64,000 nt of DNA, from the NCBI RefSeq assembly GCF_022346885.1, contig NZ_JAKRNK010000003.1, positions 1 through 64,000 of the forward strand, read 5' to 3'. The translations under genes and the position numbers were made by a program. This document shows, piece by piece, positions 8,192-20,433 of this stretch (the stretch's first letter is position 1; every line of letters starts with the position of its first letter). Source of the stretch: Paenibacillus sp. ACRRX (lineage in GTDB: Bacteria; Bacillota; Bacilli; Paenibacillales; Paenibacillaceae). The notes under the pieces are model-generated. The model was not told the DNA's origin, did not search any database, and saw only the letters and a program-made list of their open reading frames with translations.

Positions 8192-9241
8192 ATGGCAGTA
8201 ACGATTGTAAATGTAGCCGAACAAGCCGGCGTATCCCCTTCGACTGTGTCGCGGGTCATTTCGAATGATTCGCGGATCAGCCTGAAAACAAGTCGCAAAG
8301 TACGCAAGGTGATGGATGAACTCGGCTATCACCCGAATATGTTGGCCAAAAGCCTGGTAACGAACACGACACACAATATCGGAATCGTGCTTCCTCGCCC
8401 TGCAGATGAATTGTTACAGAATCAGTTTTTCTCGGAAATTATACGCGGCATGGTGGCCAAAGCAGCCTCCATTCATTACGATATTCTGATGACAACGGGA
8501 TCCAATGCGGAAGAAGAGGTCAAGGCGGTAGAGCGATTAGTGCGTGGTCGTAACGTTGACGGTATTATTTTGCTGGACTCGCATAAGGATGATGTCAATA
8601 TCTCCTTTCTTCGCGAGAAAAAGTTTCCGTTTGTGCTCGTGGGACGCAGTGAGGACTTTAGTGACATAACCTCCGTCGATAACGACAACATTGCAGCATC
8701 ACAAGCGATCACACGGCACCTCATAAACCTTGGGCACCGTCGAATCGCCTTTGTGAGCGGTCCATTTGATTTGACCGTATCCAAGGACCGACTGGATGGA
8801 TTCAGCAAGGCGCTGTTGGAAGCTGGCATACCGTTTGATCGTGGTTATGTATATGAGGGCGCATTCACACCAGAATCGGCCGCCAAGATCACCGAGCAAA
8901 TTTTATCGTTAGCAGAACGTCCAACCGCTATTATCGCAACTGATGACGTGATGGCATTTAGCATTATCCGCACCTTGTGGAACAACGGTTTGCGTGTTCC
9001 TGAAGAATGCAGCGTAGTAGGATTTAACAACACCCTGTTGGCTCAGATGTGTCTGCCGCAAATCTCAAGCGTTGACATTGGCACCTACCAGATGGGTCAA
9101 TCGGCCGTGCAAGCCCTTGTGCAGCGTATTAAGGGAGAAGGCTTCGAGCAAGCCCGTATCATTATTCCCCATCAGCTCATATGGCGCGATTCGGTTCAGG
9201 CACCCGTCGAAATATTAGAATCAGCATTGCTGAATAAATAA
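8192..9241 (+). CDS. mdxR: LacI/GalR-family transcriptional regulator (maltodextrin regulator, MdxR/MalR-like), copy 2
   Basis: A 349-residue LacI-family regulator, closely similar over its whole length to the protein at 568-1590. The helix-turn-helix is AVTIVNVAEQAGVSPSTVSR (residues 2-21), and long effector-domain blocks such as GIVLPRPADEL and SVDNDNIAA are shared. A short C-terminal tail is extra. The start ATG follows AGCGAGG. It is divergent from mdxE, like mdxR in Bacillus, so it is the better candidate for the local maltodextrin regulator. Recognition helices of both copies are almost identical, which suggests overlapping operators; effector domains differ more. Confidence 0.92.
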   Translation: MAVTIVNVAEQAGVSPSTVSRVISNDSRISLKTSRKVRKVMDELGYHPNMLAKSLVTNTTHNIGIVLPRPADELLQNQFFSEIIRGMVAKAASIHYDILMTTGSNAEEEVKAVERLVRGRNVDGIILLDSHKDDVNISFLREKKFPFVLVGRSEDFSDITSVDNDNIAASQAITRHLINLGHRRIAFVSGPFDLTVSKDRLDGFSKALLEAGIPFDRGYVYEGAFTPESAAKITEQILSLAERPTAIIATDDVMAFSIIRTLWNNGLRVPEECSVVGFNNTLLAQMCLPQISSVDIGTYQMGQSAVQALVQRIKGEGFEQARIIIPHQLIWRDSVQAPVEILESALLNK

Positions 9242-9362
9242 TAGTTGTTTGAGAGTACTGCAGCCGCTAGAGGTATTTGTATCTCACCGCTGTCCGCTTG
9301 ATAAATGAAATGATCTGTACCTGCTATGCATGTCCACCACTGCACTAAGGAGCGTGATCCAT

Positions 9363-11033
9363 TTGTTCAAGTCCAAACCAATTGTTCGGTTTCTGCTTAC
9401 AACGCTAGCTATCACAACGATGCTGTTTGCTTCCAGCTGCCAATCCTCCTCCAATACATCAACGTCAGCAGCCAGCAAGTCAACCGCACCGTCTCCACAA
9501 GTAGAAGCAACATTATCCGACGTCAACAAAACGTTACAGTTAACCGACGCCCTCACCCCGATGGGCCCTAGCAGCGGTGTCTATTATGAAATATTTGTCC
9601 GTTCGTTCTATGACACCAATAAAGACGGAATCGGGGATCTAAATGGCATTACTGCCAAGCTGGATTACTTGCAAGACCTTGGTGTTAAGCATCTGTGGCT
9701 GATGCCGATTAATCCTTCTCCTTCCTATCACGGCTACGATGTTACCGATTATTACAGCATTAACCCTGACTACGGCACGATGGAGGACTTCAAGCGGCTG
9801 CTAACAGAAGTCCACAAACGCGATATGTCACTTGTGATGGACTTGGTCGTGAACCATACGAGTAGCGAGCACCCCTGGTTCACCCAATCGATGAAAGGGA
9901 TAGATCATCCAAAACGAAATTGGTATATGTGGGCGGAGGATTTGAAGCTGGATCCCGCTACCAGAGGTGCCTGGGGGCAGCAAGCTTGGCACCAGAAAAA
10001 TGGACAGCACTACCTCGGCATCTTCTGGGAAGGTATGCCTGATCTGCATATGGATAACCCCGATGTCCGGGCCGAGATTAAAAAAGCCGCGCAATTCTGG
10101 CTTAAGCTTGGCGTAGATGGATTCCGGTTAGATGCCGCCAAGCATGTATACGAAGACTTTCAGAATACAAGTCAGGACCCTGCTGTTGTAAAAAGTAATC
10201 AACTATGGTGGCAGGAATTCCGAAAAGCCGTCAATGAGGTCCAACCAGATACCTATCTGGTCGGTGAAGTGTGGGACTCCCCGGCTGTTATTGGTCCGTA
10301 TCTGAATGAAGCACTGAACTCTGCATTTAACTTTGATCTGTCTAAGCGACTGATCTCGATGGTAGCAGATGAGAAGGACGCAGATGTCGGCGCGATGTTG
10401 AGCCGAATTTATACGTACTACAGCAAACAGTCCAACGGTCAATTCGTCGATGCGCCCTTCCTGTCCAACCATGACGGAAACCGCGTCATGAGTGAATTGG
10501 GCAGCAACGTGAACCACGCCAAGATGGCAGCTTCCGTGCTGCTTACGCTGCCTGGCAATCCGTTTATTTATTACGGTGAAGAAATCGGAATGCTTGGCAT
10601 GAAACCAGATGAGCGGCTGCGGGAGCCAATGCAGTGGTCTATGGATGCCAAGGCTGACGGCATGACTTCGTGGGAGCCTGCCGCTTCGAATGAGAAGACG
10701 GTATCTGCTGAACAGCAAATGCAGGATCCTCTGTCATTATGGCATCACTACAAGAAGCTAATCACATACCGTAATTCCGACAAAGCTTTGCAGAACGGGG
10801 GCATCCAGTCCTATACATCTGGTCAGGACAAAGTAGCTGGATATATCCGGGCAACTAAAGACGAAGTGCGGCTCGTACTGCACAATTTATCTAGCACTAA
10901 GCAGGAGGTAAAGCTGCAATCAGGTGCTGCCGATACGATGAAGTCGTTGGTATTTTCCAGCATAGATGGGGCAGTCCTGGCTAATGGTACTTGCACGATA
11001 CCGCCTTACAGTACAGTAGTGCTGGGACCATGA
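9363..11033 (+). CDS. Secreted GH13 alpha-amylase lipoprotein
   Basis: A 556-residue glycoside hydrolase family 13 enzyme that cuts alpha-1,4 bonds of starch or dextrins outside the cell. The chosen start is TTG 9363, with AAGGAG 10 bases upstream; ATG 9330 is in frame but has no ribosome binding site. A hydrophobic signal ends at ASSC, so Cys26 is probably lipid-modified, followed by a Ser/Thr-rich linker. GH13 motifs in order are DLVVNH, GFRLDAAKH (nucleophile Asp257), GEVWD (acid/base Glu302) and FLSNHD (Asp371). A C-terminal beta domain follows. It would supply oligosaccharides to the MdxEFG importer. The precise specificity (alpha-amylase or a related exo-acting GH13) is not decided by these motifs. 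Confidence 0.88.
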   Translation: MFKSKPIVRFLLTTLAITTMLFASSCQSSSNTSTSAASKSTAPSPQVEATLSDVNKTLQLTDALTPMGPSSGVYYEIFVRSFYDTNKDGIGDLNGITAKLDYLQDLGVKHLWLMPINPSPSYHGYDVTDYYSINPDYGTMEDFKRLLTEVHKRDMSLVMDLVVNHTSSEHPWFTQSMKGIDHPKRNWYMWAEDLKLDPATRGAWGQQAWHQKNGQHYLGIFWEGMPDLHMDNPDVRAEIKKAAQFWLKLGVDGFRLDAAKHVYEDFQNTSQDPAVVKSNQLWWQEFRKAVNEVQPDTYLVGEVWDSPAVIGPYLNEALNSAFNFDLSKRLISMVADEKDADVGAMLSRIYTYYSKQSNGQFVDAPFLSNHDGNRVMSELGSNVNHAKMAASVLLTLPGNPFIYYGEEIGMLGMKPDERLREPMQWSMDAKADGMTSWEPAASNEKTVSAEQQMQDPLSLWHHYKKLITYRNSDKALQNGGIQSYTSGQDKVAGYIRATKDEVRLVLHNLSSTKQEVKLQSGAADTMKSLVFSSIDGAVLANGTCTIPPYSTVVLGP

Positions 11034-11063
11034 ATTCGTCAGGGCATCAGGCCGTTAGATACT

Positions 11064-11159
11064 TAGTTATTTAGCTGTTTCGTTGTTTGGCTATTTGTTT
11101 GTTTAGTTATTTCGTTATTTCGTTGTTTCGTTATTTCAGTTTTTAGTTCCTGAGTTGTT
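11064..11159. repeat. twelve degenerate 8-bp tandem units, T-rich
   Basis: The spacer between the two GH13 genes parses without gaps into twelve octamers close to T(A/C)GTT(A/G)TT, for example TAGTTATT, TCGTTGTT and TCGTTATT. The T-rich strand carries almost no C-rich positions. The unit is not a multiple of three and no reading frame uses it. It ends about 70 bases before the next start codon. Confidence 0.8.
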
Positions 11160-11227
11160 TATGACTTCATTCGTAAGATCAGAAGATTCAGCAATCCACT
11201 TTCCCACATTAAAGGAGATATCACATC

Positions 11228-12979
11228 ATGCTGTTAGAAGCTATCTACCATCGCCCCAAGCAGAACTGGGCCTATGCCTATGATCGCAAAACCATTCATG
11301 TACGCATTCGCACTAAGAAAAACGATGTTAGCCGTGTGACGGTATACTACGGTGACAAGTTTGACTGCTGGGAGGGGCTGGAGAAGACAACGACTATATC
11401 CATGACGCGACTATACCAAGATGAGTTATTTGACTATTGGCAGGCAGAAACTGTTCCCACCTTCCGTCGACTCGCGTACGTATTTAAGCTGGAGTCTTCG
11501 ACCGAGGAAGTGTGGATGACGGAACGTGGTTTTCAAAAGGATACGCCTACACCAACTAAAAGTTGGTTCGAGTATCCGTTTCTGAACCCCGTAGATGTAT
11601 TTACCCCTCCTGCCTGGGTGAAGGATGCTGTTTTTTATCAGATCTTCCCGGAGCGCTTTGCAAACGGTGATACACACAACGACCCTGAAGGCGTACTGCC
11701 TTGGGGAGGCGAACCGACACCGGACAATTATTTTGGAGGGGACCTGCAAGGGGTAATGGACCACCTTGACCATCTGGCGAAGCTGGGTATTACGGCTATT
11801 TATTTTACGCCAATATTTGAAGCAACGACCAATCACAAATACGACACAAAAGATTACATGAAAGTGGATTCACACTTTGGGTCTAACGAAAAGCTCAAGG
11901 AACTGGTAGCTGCCTGCCATCGCAAGGGCATTCGGGTGCTGCTGGATGCTGTGTTTAACCATTGCGGTTATACTTTTGAGCCTTACGTCGACGTGTTGGA
12001 GAAAGGCGAAGAATCCATCTACAAAGATTGGTTCCATGTCCGCCAGTTCCCGCTAACGGTCATTGACGGCATTCCAACCTTTGATACGTTTGCTTTTACA
12101 CCAATGATGCCAAAATTAAATACTGAAAATCCAGCGGTTAAGCAATATTTGCTTGAAGTAGCCCGGTACTGGATTGAAGAAGTCGGCATTGACGGCTGGC
12201 GCCTCGACGTCGCCAATGAAGTCGATCATCAATTCTGGCGGGAATTCCGACAGACAGTAAAAGCCGTTAATCCAGAAGCGTACATTCTCGGTGAGATGTT
12301 CCACGAAGGCATGATGTGGCTGCAGGGGGATCAGTTTGATGCGGTCATGAATTATCCGTTCACGTATGCCATGCACGATTTCTTTGCAGAGGGCAAGATC
12401 GACGGCATACAATTCGCGCAGGCAATCGAACATCAATTGGCCAGTTATCCGCAGCAGGCGAATGAAGTGATGTTTAACCTGCTCGACAGCCACGACACAG
12501 CACGATTACTGACTTTATGCGGCGGGGATAAGCGCAAGTTGAAGCTGGCTTCTTTGTTCCAGCTGACCTTCCTGGGGACACCGTGTATCTACTACGGAGA
12601 CGAGATCGGACTGGACGGAGGCAACGACCCTGACTGCCGCAAATGTATGGAGTGGGATGAATCGAAGCAGGATCTAGAACTGCTGCAGCATTATCAGGAC
12701 ACGATAGCATTTAGACACAAATTTACAGCGCTTCGAACCGGCAGCTTCCGCTTCTTGTATGCAAAGGAAAATGATCGGGTCATCGCATATGAGCGTGCTG
12801 ACGAACTTAGTCATTTTATAGTGCTGCTCAATAACAGTTCCCGTCGTCGGACGATTCGACTGTCGTTACCTCAAGGTGAATGGCACAATGAAGTTTCGGG
12901 AGAGACTGTTGTGGTTCAAAGCAGCAAGGTTTCCATCTCGCTTGAAGCGATGAGCGCCCTTATTTTACGTCGTGAATAA
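11228..12979 (+). CDS. GH13 neopullulanase / maltogenic amylase / cyclomaltodextrinase
   Basis: A 583-residue intracellular GH13 subfamily-20 type enzyme. It has no signal peptide. The N-terminal domain (about 1-125, CBM34-like) is the dimerisation domain of this group, followed by the catalytic barrel. Motifs are DAVFNH, GWRLDVANE (nucleophile Asp327), GEMFHEG (acid/base Glu356) and LLDSHD (Asp423); the length is that of the family. It would break down imported maltodextrins or cyclodextrins and matches the position and size of the maltogenic amylase in the Bacillus mdx locus (yvdF/bbmA). AAAGGAG precedes the ATG. It may be co-transcribed with the amylase gene or use its own promoter in the repeat-containing spacer. 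Confidence 0.92.
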   Translation: MLLEAIYHRPKQNWAYAYDRKTIHVRIRTKKNDVSRVTVYYGDKFDCWEGLEKTTTISMTRLYQDELFDYWQAETVPTFRRLAYVFKLESSTEEVWMTERGFQKDTPTPTKSWFEYPFLNPVDVFTPPAWVKDAVFYQIFPERFANGDTHNDPEGVLPWGGEPTPDNYFGGDLQGVMDHLDHLAKLGITAIYFTPIFEATTNHKYDTKDYMKVDSHFGSNEKLKELVAACHRKGIRVLLDAVFNHCGYTFEPYVDVLEKGEESIYKDWFHVRQFPLTVIDGIPTFDTFAFTPMMPKLNTENPAVKQYLLEVARYWIEEVGIDGWRLDVANEVDHQFWREFRQTVKAVNPEAYILGEMFHEGMMWLQGDQFDAVMNYPFTYAMHDFFAEGKIDGIQFAQAIEHQLASYPQQANEVMFNLLDSHDTARLLTLCGGDKRKLKLASLFQLTFLGTPCIYYGDEIGLDGGNDPDCRKCMEWDESKQDLELLQHYQDTIAFRHKFTALRTGSFRFLYAKENDRVIAYERADELSHFIVLLNNSSRRRTIRLSLPQGEWHNEVSGETVVVQSSKVSISLEAMSALILRRE

Positions 12980-13123
12980 AATTCATTAGTTTTTCACCCA
13001 GCCTATACACAAGGTCATTAAAGTAGTTATGTCACCATACTCTAATATATCCCTCATACGTGCTAATGCGTGCTTAGCAGCCTGAAAGGTAAAACGATGA
13101 GAACGATATAACAAAGGAGTGAT

Positions 13124-13516
13124 ATGATGTATAACTTCTACGAGGACGGCCTACTAGGGTTAGGCTGGGGTCTATTTTCCATCCTTCTTTATTTGGTATT
13201 TTACCTGATCGGAACAGTGCCTTATTATGTACTTGGCAATAAAGCCGGGTACGACAAGTCTTGGTTTGCCTTTATTCCCATTTTAAATATCGTGCTTGTA
13301 ATCCGGGTGGCGCAGGAGAGCTTGTGGTTCCTCCTACTCCTCATTATCCCGTTTGTTAATATTGTGGCTAGTATTTATTTGATGTACAAATTTATAAAAG
13401 CGTTCGGCCGGAGCGGACTTGAAATCATTCTGCTTATTATTCCAGTTGTTAATCTGGTATACCTTTACTATTTGGCCTTTAGCAACAATGTACGGTATGT
13501 CCTATATCTACGTTAA
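13124..13516 (+). CDS. Small multi-pass membrane protein (DUF5684-like)
   Basis: A 130-residue hydrophobic protein with about four transmembrane segments and the motif AGYDKSWFAFIPILN near residue 47. That motif recalls signal-peptidase-associated DUF5684 proteins, which have no assigned function. AAAGGAG precedes two consecutive ATG codons; the second (13127) has the better spacing. It stands alone after the amylase genes. The family assignment is from memory of the motif. Confidence 0.7.
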   Translation: MMYNFYEDGLLGLGWGLFSILLYLVFYLIGTVPYYVLGNKAGYDKSWFAFIPILNIVLVIRVAQESLWFLLLLIIPFVNIVASIYLMYKFIKAFGRSGLEIILLIIPVVNLVYLYYLAFSNNVRYVLYLR

Positions 13517-13901
13517 CATCAAGGTGTATCACCTGTTAACTTATAGCGGCTGGCTACGCTTAAGCCAGGTTTGGGATGGAGCACGAATATCGTCCCTACT
13601 GCAAACCTTCTAGGTTCGATAGCAGATGGCGGCGTACCAAGTCTGGTCGGATTTTATAGTAGAGTTAAACGTAACACGAGCAGCCCCCACTCCACTCGGA
13701 ATGGGGGCTGTTAGCGCTGCAACTTTTTATTCAGGATAAGATCGTTCTCCTTGGTCAGCGAAGAGAGGATACAGTGAATTGCTACTCACCTGCACTCGAA
13801 AGGCCTTACTTCAAATTGACATGGTTATCTTATGACATTTAGAAGTATTGGTTAGTCCGGCTGTCCACAGCTATACCGAGTTGAGCCATATCATACTGTA
13901 T
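13517..13901. other. intergenic region between convergent genes
   Basis: It holds no convincing gene. The main structure is the GC-rich hairpin at 13681-13710. A short stem CTGGCT/AGCCAG (13551-13569) is a weaker feature. Confidence 0.6.
13681..13710. terminator. rho-independent terminator hairpin
   Basis: CAGCCCCCACTCC pairs with GGAATGGGGGCTG around a 4-base loop. It lies between the convergent membrane-protein and ligA genes. The nearest T tract on plus is some 20 bases away, so its strength and direction are unsure. Confidence 0.6.
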
Positions 13902-16019
<2,118 letters not shown>

Positions 16020-16081
16020 TTAAGCAGATCAGCAGAGCATCCTATCCTATTCCTGTATTTAGACCCTGCCTTTATATGTAA

Positions 16082-16129
16082 CACGCCCGCACATGGCCTG
16101 TATCTGTTATTGCTGCCATGACGGGCGTG
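16082..16129. terminator. long hairpin between pcrA and ligA
   Basis: CACGCCCG (16082-16089) pairs with CGGGCGTG (16122-16129), and an inner CATGGC/GCCATG stem continues it. The following minus-strand tract is TTACATATAA, so termination may be partial. It separates pcrA from ligA, which are usually tightly coupled. Confidence 0.5.
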
Positions 16130-16272
16130 ATGTACTTCTATAGTAACGCGATACGTGTACAGTTCAGTTGTACTAGTTATCAGATATTGTCTGGAAAATA
16201 AGAAATGAATATACAAGTGTATTTTTTACCCACATACTGTGCCTGCACTTTATTCATTTGTATATTTCTAGA

Positions 16273-18717
16273 TCAAACCTTTGTAACAGGCGCAAACGCA
16301 GCCAACAAACGCTTCACTCCTACTGGAGCTGGGAAGGCAATCTGCAGCTCGGTATCCGTTCCTGTTCCTTTGACGGATACGATTACCCCGATCCCCCACT
16401 TGCCGTGGGAAACCTTGTCGCCAGCCTGGAAACTTGCATCACCGCTGCCCGCTTGCTTTGCCTTATCCAGCGGCGTAGACACCGTCACGCGGTTCGTACC
16501 TGCTGCTCCCCCTGCTCCTGCAGGGCGCATCGCACCGCCAAATGTGCCCGCAGAGCTGCGTGCCGCCGCTTGCCCTGCTGTGCCATAGCCCGTACTGCCA
16601 GGTGCTGTACCAGCGGCTGATCCACCGCCTGCACCGTTGTAGCCAAGTCCGCGTCCACCATAACCTGCGGATGCAGCTTGCCGGCCGTAACGATCAAAGC
16701 TCCCGTAACGCCCGCCAGATGGCGATACATCTTCCTTCAGCTCGTCTGGAATCTCGCCTAAGAAACGAGACGACGGATTCGCATTCGTCCGTCCAAACAA
16801 AGTCCGCGTGCGCGCAGACGTCAAGAACAACTGCTGCTCCGCCCGCGTAATGCCAACATACGCTAAGCGCCGTTCTTCCTCCAGCTCCTCGTTATCCGTA
16901 AACGCTCGGCTATGCGGGAATACCCCTTCCTCCATGCCAATGATAAACACAACAGGAAACTCCAGCCCCTTCGCACTGTGCATCGTCATCAGAATGACAG
17001 AGTCGGTCTGTTCCTCGTCCTCTGCATCGTTCATAGAATCGATGTCCGCAATGAGTGCCAGATCCGTCAGGAAGGATACAAGTGACCTGTCCTCATTACG
17101 CTGCTCAAATTCTTGTGTTACCGACAGGAACTCGTCGATATTCTCCATACGAGCTTTGGACTCTAACGTATTCTCACGCTGCAGCTCAAGCTTATACTCG
17201 GACAACTCCAGCGTCTTCTCCGTCAGTTCAGTTACAGAGACAAATTCCTGCATCTTATTCAAACTATCGATCATGCTATAGAATTCGCGAAGTGTACCCT
17301 TCGTGCGCGGCGCAATATCAAGCAAATCCATGTCGCCAATCACTTTCATGATCGACGTGCCCCGCTCCGATGCTGCTTCCGCAAGCTTGGCAATTGTTGT
17401 CGCGCCAATGCCTCGCTTCGGTACGTTTACAATCCGCTCCAGACTGATATCGTCGTCAGGGTTGGAAATTAATCTTAAATATCCCAGCACATCTTTAATC
17501 TCTTTACGATCGTAGAACTTGATTCCGCCTACGATCTGGTAAGGAATTTCGGATTTAATGAGAATTTCCTCGATTACACGAGACTGTGCATTCGTCCGGT
17601 ACAAAATTGCATGCTGGCTGTATGATTTCCCGCTCATCTGGTTTTTCTTAATCTCGGCCGTCACAAAGTATCCCTCATCATGCTCCGTATCCGCTTGATA
17701 CACTTTGATTGGATTGCCTTCGCCGCTGTCTGTCCACAGTTTCTTAGGCTTCCGTCCCGTGTTGTTCTGAATCACTTGGTTCGCCGCGTTCAGAATATTG
17801 GCAGTCGAACGGTAGTTCTGCTCCAGCATAATCGTAGTTGCATTCGGGTAATCCTCTTCAAAATTGAGGATATTCGTAATATCCGCCCCCCGCCAGCGAT
17901 AAATCGATTGGTCGCTATCGCCTACTACACAAATATTGCGATGCTGATCCGCTAACATACGACATAACATGTACTGCGCACGGTTCGTATCCTGATACTC
18001 GTCAACATGAATGTATTTAAATTTCTTCTGATAGAAGTCCAGCACTTCTGGCTCGTCCTTAAACAACTGCGTTGTCTTCATAATGATATCGTCAAAATCC
18101 AGCGCATTATTCGAACGAAGCCGCTTCTGATACTGCGTGTATACTTTAGAGACAAGACCATCAAAATAATCGCCTATCTTCTCCTCGAATCGCTTCGGCG
18201 TAACAAGTTCATTCTTTGCGGTGCTAATCGTGGACTGCACAGCCTTAGGATCAAACTTTTTCGTATCTACATTCTGTTCCTTCATAATGCCACGAATAAC
18301 CGACAAGGAATCCGAAGAATCCAGAATCGTAAAGTTCGAAGAAAACCCAAGTCGCTCAATATCACGACGTAATATACGTACACACATGGAGTGGAACGTA
18401 GAAACCCAAATATCTTGGCCTTCTGGTCCTACTAACTTGGCAACACGCTCCTGCATCTCGCGCGATGCTTTATTTGTAAATGTAATCGCCAAAATGCTCC
18501 ACGGCGCCGCCTTACGCGTCGCGATTAGGTAAGCAATACGGTGCGTCAGCACGCGTGTCTTGCCTGATCCCGCTCCCGCCATAATAAGCAATGGTCCTTC
18601 CGTTGCCTCTACCGCTCGCCGCTGCTCAGGGTTCAGCCTCTTAATCGCCTCATGAATGTCCGTCGCCATCTTCGCTGGCTTCTTCCCCTCATCCGCTGAT
18701 TCCAGAAATTCAAACAT
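16273..18717 (-). CDS. pcrA: ATP-dependent DNA helicase PcrA (UvrD/Rep family)
   Basis: An 814-residue superfamily-1 helicase that unwinds 3'-5' in repair and replication restart. Motifs seen are the Q motif (LNPEQRRAV), Walker A AGAGSGKT (Lys53), [33 protein letters not shown] and [13 protein letters not shown] Gly/Ala/Ser-rich linker (about 668-743) precedes the C-terminal Tudor-like fold ([16 protein letters not shown]), which in PcrA contacts RNA polymerase. The linker is longer and more repetitive than in Bacillus PcrA. The start ATG 18717 has AAGGAG 12 bases upstream. A second ATG (codon 17) would give a protein starting nearer the Q motif. Confidence 0.95.
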   Translation of the reverse strand: MFEFLESADEGKKPAKMATDIHEAIKRLNPEQRRAVEATEGPLLIMAGAGSGKTRVLTHRIAYLIATRKAAPWSILAITFTNKASREMQERVAKLVGPEGQDIWVSTFHSMCVRILRRDIERLGFSSNFTILDSSDSLSVIRGIMKEQNVDTKKFDPKAVQSTISTAKNELVTPKRFEEKIGDYFDGLVSKVYTQYQKRLRSNNALDFDDIIMKTTQLFKDEPEVLDFYQKKFKYIHVDEYQDTNRAQYMLCRMLADQHRNICVVGDSDQSIYRWRGADITNILNFEEDYPNATTIMLEQNYRSTANILNAANQVIQNNTGRKPKKLWTDSGEGNPIKVYQADTEHDEGYFVTAEIKKNQMSGKSYSQHAILYRTNAQSRVIEEILIKSEIPYQIVGGIKFYDRKEIKDVLGYLRLISNPDDDISLERIVNVPKRGIGATTIAKLAEAASERGTSIMKVIGDMDLLDIAPRTKGTLREFYSMIDSLNKMQEFVSVTELTEKTLELSEYKLELQRENTLESKARMENIDEFLSVTQEFEQRNEDRSLVSFLTDLALIADIDSMNDAEDEEQTDSVILMTMHSAKGLEFPVVFIIGMEEGVFPHSRAFTDNEELEEERRLAYVGITRAEQQLFLTSARTRTLFGRTNANPSSRFLGEIPDELKEDVSPSGGRYGSFDRYGRQAASAGYGGRGLGYNGAGGGSAAGTAPGSTGYGTAGQAAARSSAGTFGGAMRPAGAGGAAGTNRVTVSTPLDKAKQAGSGDASFQAGDKVSHGKWGIGVIVSVKGTGTDTELQIAFPAPVGVKRLLAAFAPVTKV

Positions 18718-19024
18718 AAGTCTGTAAGCTCCTTCCCTACCTAATATTTATTATAACGATCCATAAATTAATCGTGACTATCCATCAAATAATCTTATTG
18801 GGACCTCTGATCTGATGCCAAGAACTCACTCTTAAGAAGAAATATTGTGTCCCCATGATCTCATAAACACAATTAATCAAAGAAGCTCCCTAGCAAAGCA
18901 ACTACTACCTATGATTTTATATTTATCACTAAATACATACCAAACCTTACTGAACTTTCTTTAGTAAAAAACTTCATAATAGCAATTTAAATATGATAAT
19001 CCTAAAATCCTAACATTAAACCTT
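18718..19024. other. AT-rich spacer between pcrB and pcrA
   Basis: No gene is seen in this stretch. A minus-strand -10 TATAAT (18755-18750) about 33 bases upstream of pcrA could belong to a pcrA promoter, but no good -35 is spaced correctly. Confidence 0.4.
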
Positions 19025-19753
19025 CTAGTCGCTCGCCTTGACGGCCTCAACGGTAGCAAGAGCAGCCTCCAAGTCTTCGTACACCACATTACCTACCACA
19101 ATCGTATCCGCAGCTTGCGCAGCCAGTCTAGCCTGCTCCACAGTCCGAATACCACCGCCATAGATGACATGCGCCTGGCTTGCCGCCTTCCTAATCTGCA
19201 TAACCGTGTCCATATCACCAAACATTCCGCTGTACTCTGCATATATAACAGGCAGACGCATCAGCTTGTCCGCAATATGCGCATATGCCGCTGCTTCCTT
19301 AGCTGTTAGGTTTGCATTCGCCCGACTTACTTTCGCCGCTGTTGCTTCCGGATTCAAAATAATATACCCCTCTGGAATAATCATTTCCCACGGCATCATA
19401 TATTCGTATTGTTCAATCGCACGCTTATGCTGGCCTACTAACCAATCCGTGCTCGTTGTATTCATCACCATTGGGATAAAGTACGCGTCAAAACCGGGTA
19501 CGACCGCATCCAGATCGGATACCTCCTGTACCACAGGCAGTGCAAATCTGCGAACGCGCGCCATCAGGTCCACTGTATTCTCAAATGTAACTCCACTTGA
19601 TCCCCCAACCATAATGGCATCAGAACCGGACATACATACCCGCTCCAGACACTCATCGTTAATTTCTTTGTCCGGATCAAGCTTAAATACATGTTTCCAT
19701 TGTCTTAACTGTATATCATGAATTGCACTCATTCCATTTGCGGAAGCCGCCAC
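19025..19753 (-). CDS. pcrB: Heptaprenylglyceryl phosphate synthase PcrB
   Basis: A 242-residue TIM-barrel prenyltransferase of the GGGP/HepGP synthase family, joining heptaprenyl diphosphate to glycerol-1-phosphate. Recognisable parts are WKHVFKLDPDKEI at the N-terminus, SGSDAIMVGGSSG, the Tyr-containing YAEYSG, and the phosphate-binding VIYGGGIRT and DTIVVGNVVYED near the C-terminus. The start is GTG 19753, seven bases after GGAGGA. An internal ATG (codon 8) lacks a ribosome binding site. Position upstream of pcrA matches Bacillus. Confidence 0.92.
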   Translation of the reverse strand: MAASANGMSAIHDIQLRQWKHVFKLDPDKEINDECLERVCMSGSDAIMVGGSSGVTFENTVDLMARVRRFALPVVQEVSDLDAVVPGFDAYFIPMVMNTTSTDWLVGQHKRAIEQYEYMMPWEMIIPEGYIILNPEATAAKVSRANANLTAKEAAAYAHIADKLMRLPVIYAEYSGMFGDMDTVMQIRKAASQAHVIYGGGIRTVEQARLAAQAADTIVVGNVVYEDLEAALATVEAVKASD

Positions 19754-19944
19754 TTCAGTTCCTCCACTCTCTGTATATACATCTCACGCTCCAGCACATA
19801 CAAGCGCTGACCAATGGCCCGTACATTTTAATATGATGGGCCTAACAGAATAAGTCTAAGCCAGCGGAAAGGGGGTGTCAATGAAGGTATATTGGAATAG
19901 GTGGTTTCCGTGTAACTACGAATGTACGTTCTTGTCCATTGTAC

Positions 19945-19980
19945 AAAAAGAACCCCTTCTTGTCACGCAAGAAGAGGCTC
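19945..19980 (-). terminator. terminator of the surface-glycan operon
   Basis: On the minus strand a 13-bp stem (two G-U pairs) with a 5-base loop is followed by TTTTTG. It lies about 50 bases after the stop of the GtrA gene and cleanly ends the long leftward operon. Confidence 0.85.
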
Positions 19981-20028
19981 TGTAAACCTAATGAAGCGAT
20001 GTTGTAATAAAACTCGCTTGAAATTCAT

Positions 20029-20433
20029 CTATTTCTTTTTTATTATCAACTTACTCAAAATGTATGTTATCGGAATAGATAGTATGATTACTATCAGTGG
20101 CGCATACTCTTTCTCCAATTTCGAATTATCTACTAGTACGTACAGCAATACTGCATTCAACAAGTACTGAACTACATAAACTAAAGGAAATTGAATCATT
20201 TTCTTGTAGTTTAATTTTTCTTTAAATACATAGTATGAATTAAGTAAATAAGAAATGAGAATACCACTTATATAAGAAATAGTATAAGAGACTGTATAAG
20301 AAAAAGCATTTAATAGCAGTAAGTATATTAAATAGGTACATGCCGTATTTATTATTCCTACCACCAGAAATTTAAAAAACTCTTTATTTAAAAACTTCAT
20401 CAATAACGAATGCTGGTCTCTTTCGTGTTTCAT
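20029..20433 (-). CDS. gtrA: GtrA-family membrane protein
   Basis: A 134-residue protein with four predicted transmembrane helices, of the GtrA family. GtrA proteins are thought to flip polyprenyl-phosphate-linked sugars made by GtrB to the outer face. The core FFKFLVVGIINTACTYLIYL (from residue 19) is typical. The start ATG 20433 has GGAG eight bases upstream and overlaps the GtrB-like gene by 50 bases; ATG at 20400 is an alternative. It is the last gene of the operon. Confidence 0.85.
   Translation of the reverse strand: MKHERDQHSLLMKFLNKEFFKFLVVGIINTACTYLIYLLLLNAFSYTVSYTISYISGILISYLLNSYYVFKEKLNYKKMIQFPLVYVVQYLLNAVLLYVLVDNSKLEKEYAPLIVIILSIPITYILSKLIIKKK

Noticed and set aside
9330-9362. 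ATG 9330 as start of the secreted amylase
   Set aside because: No ribosome binding site upstream; AAGGAG lies inside this segment at a proper distance from TTG 9363.
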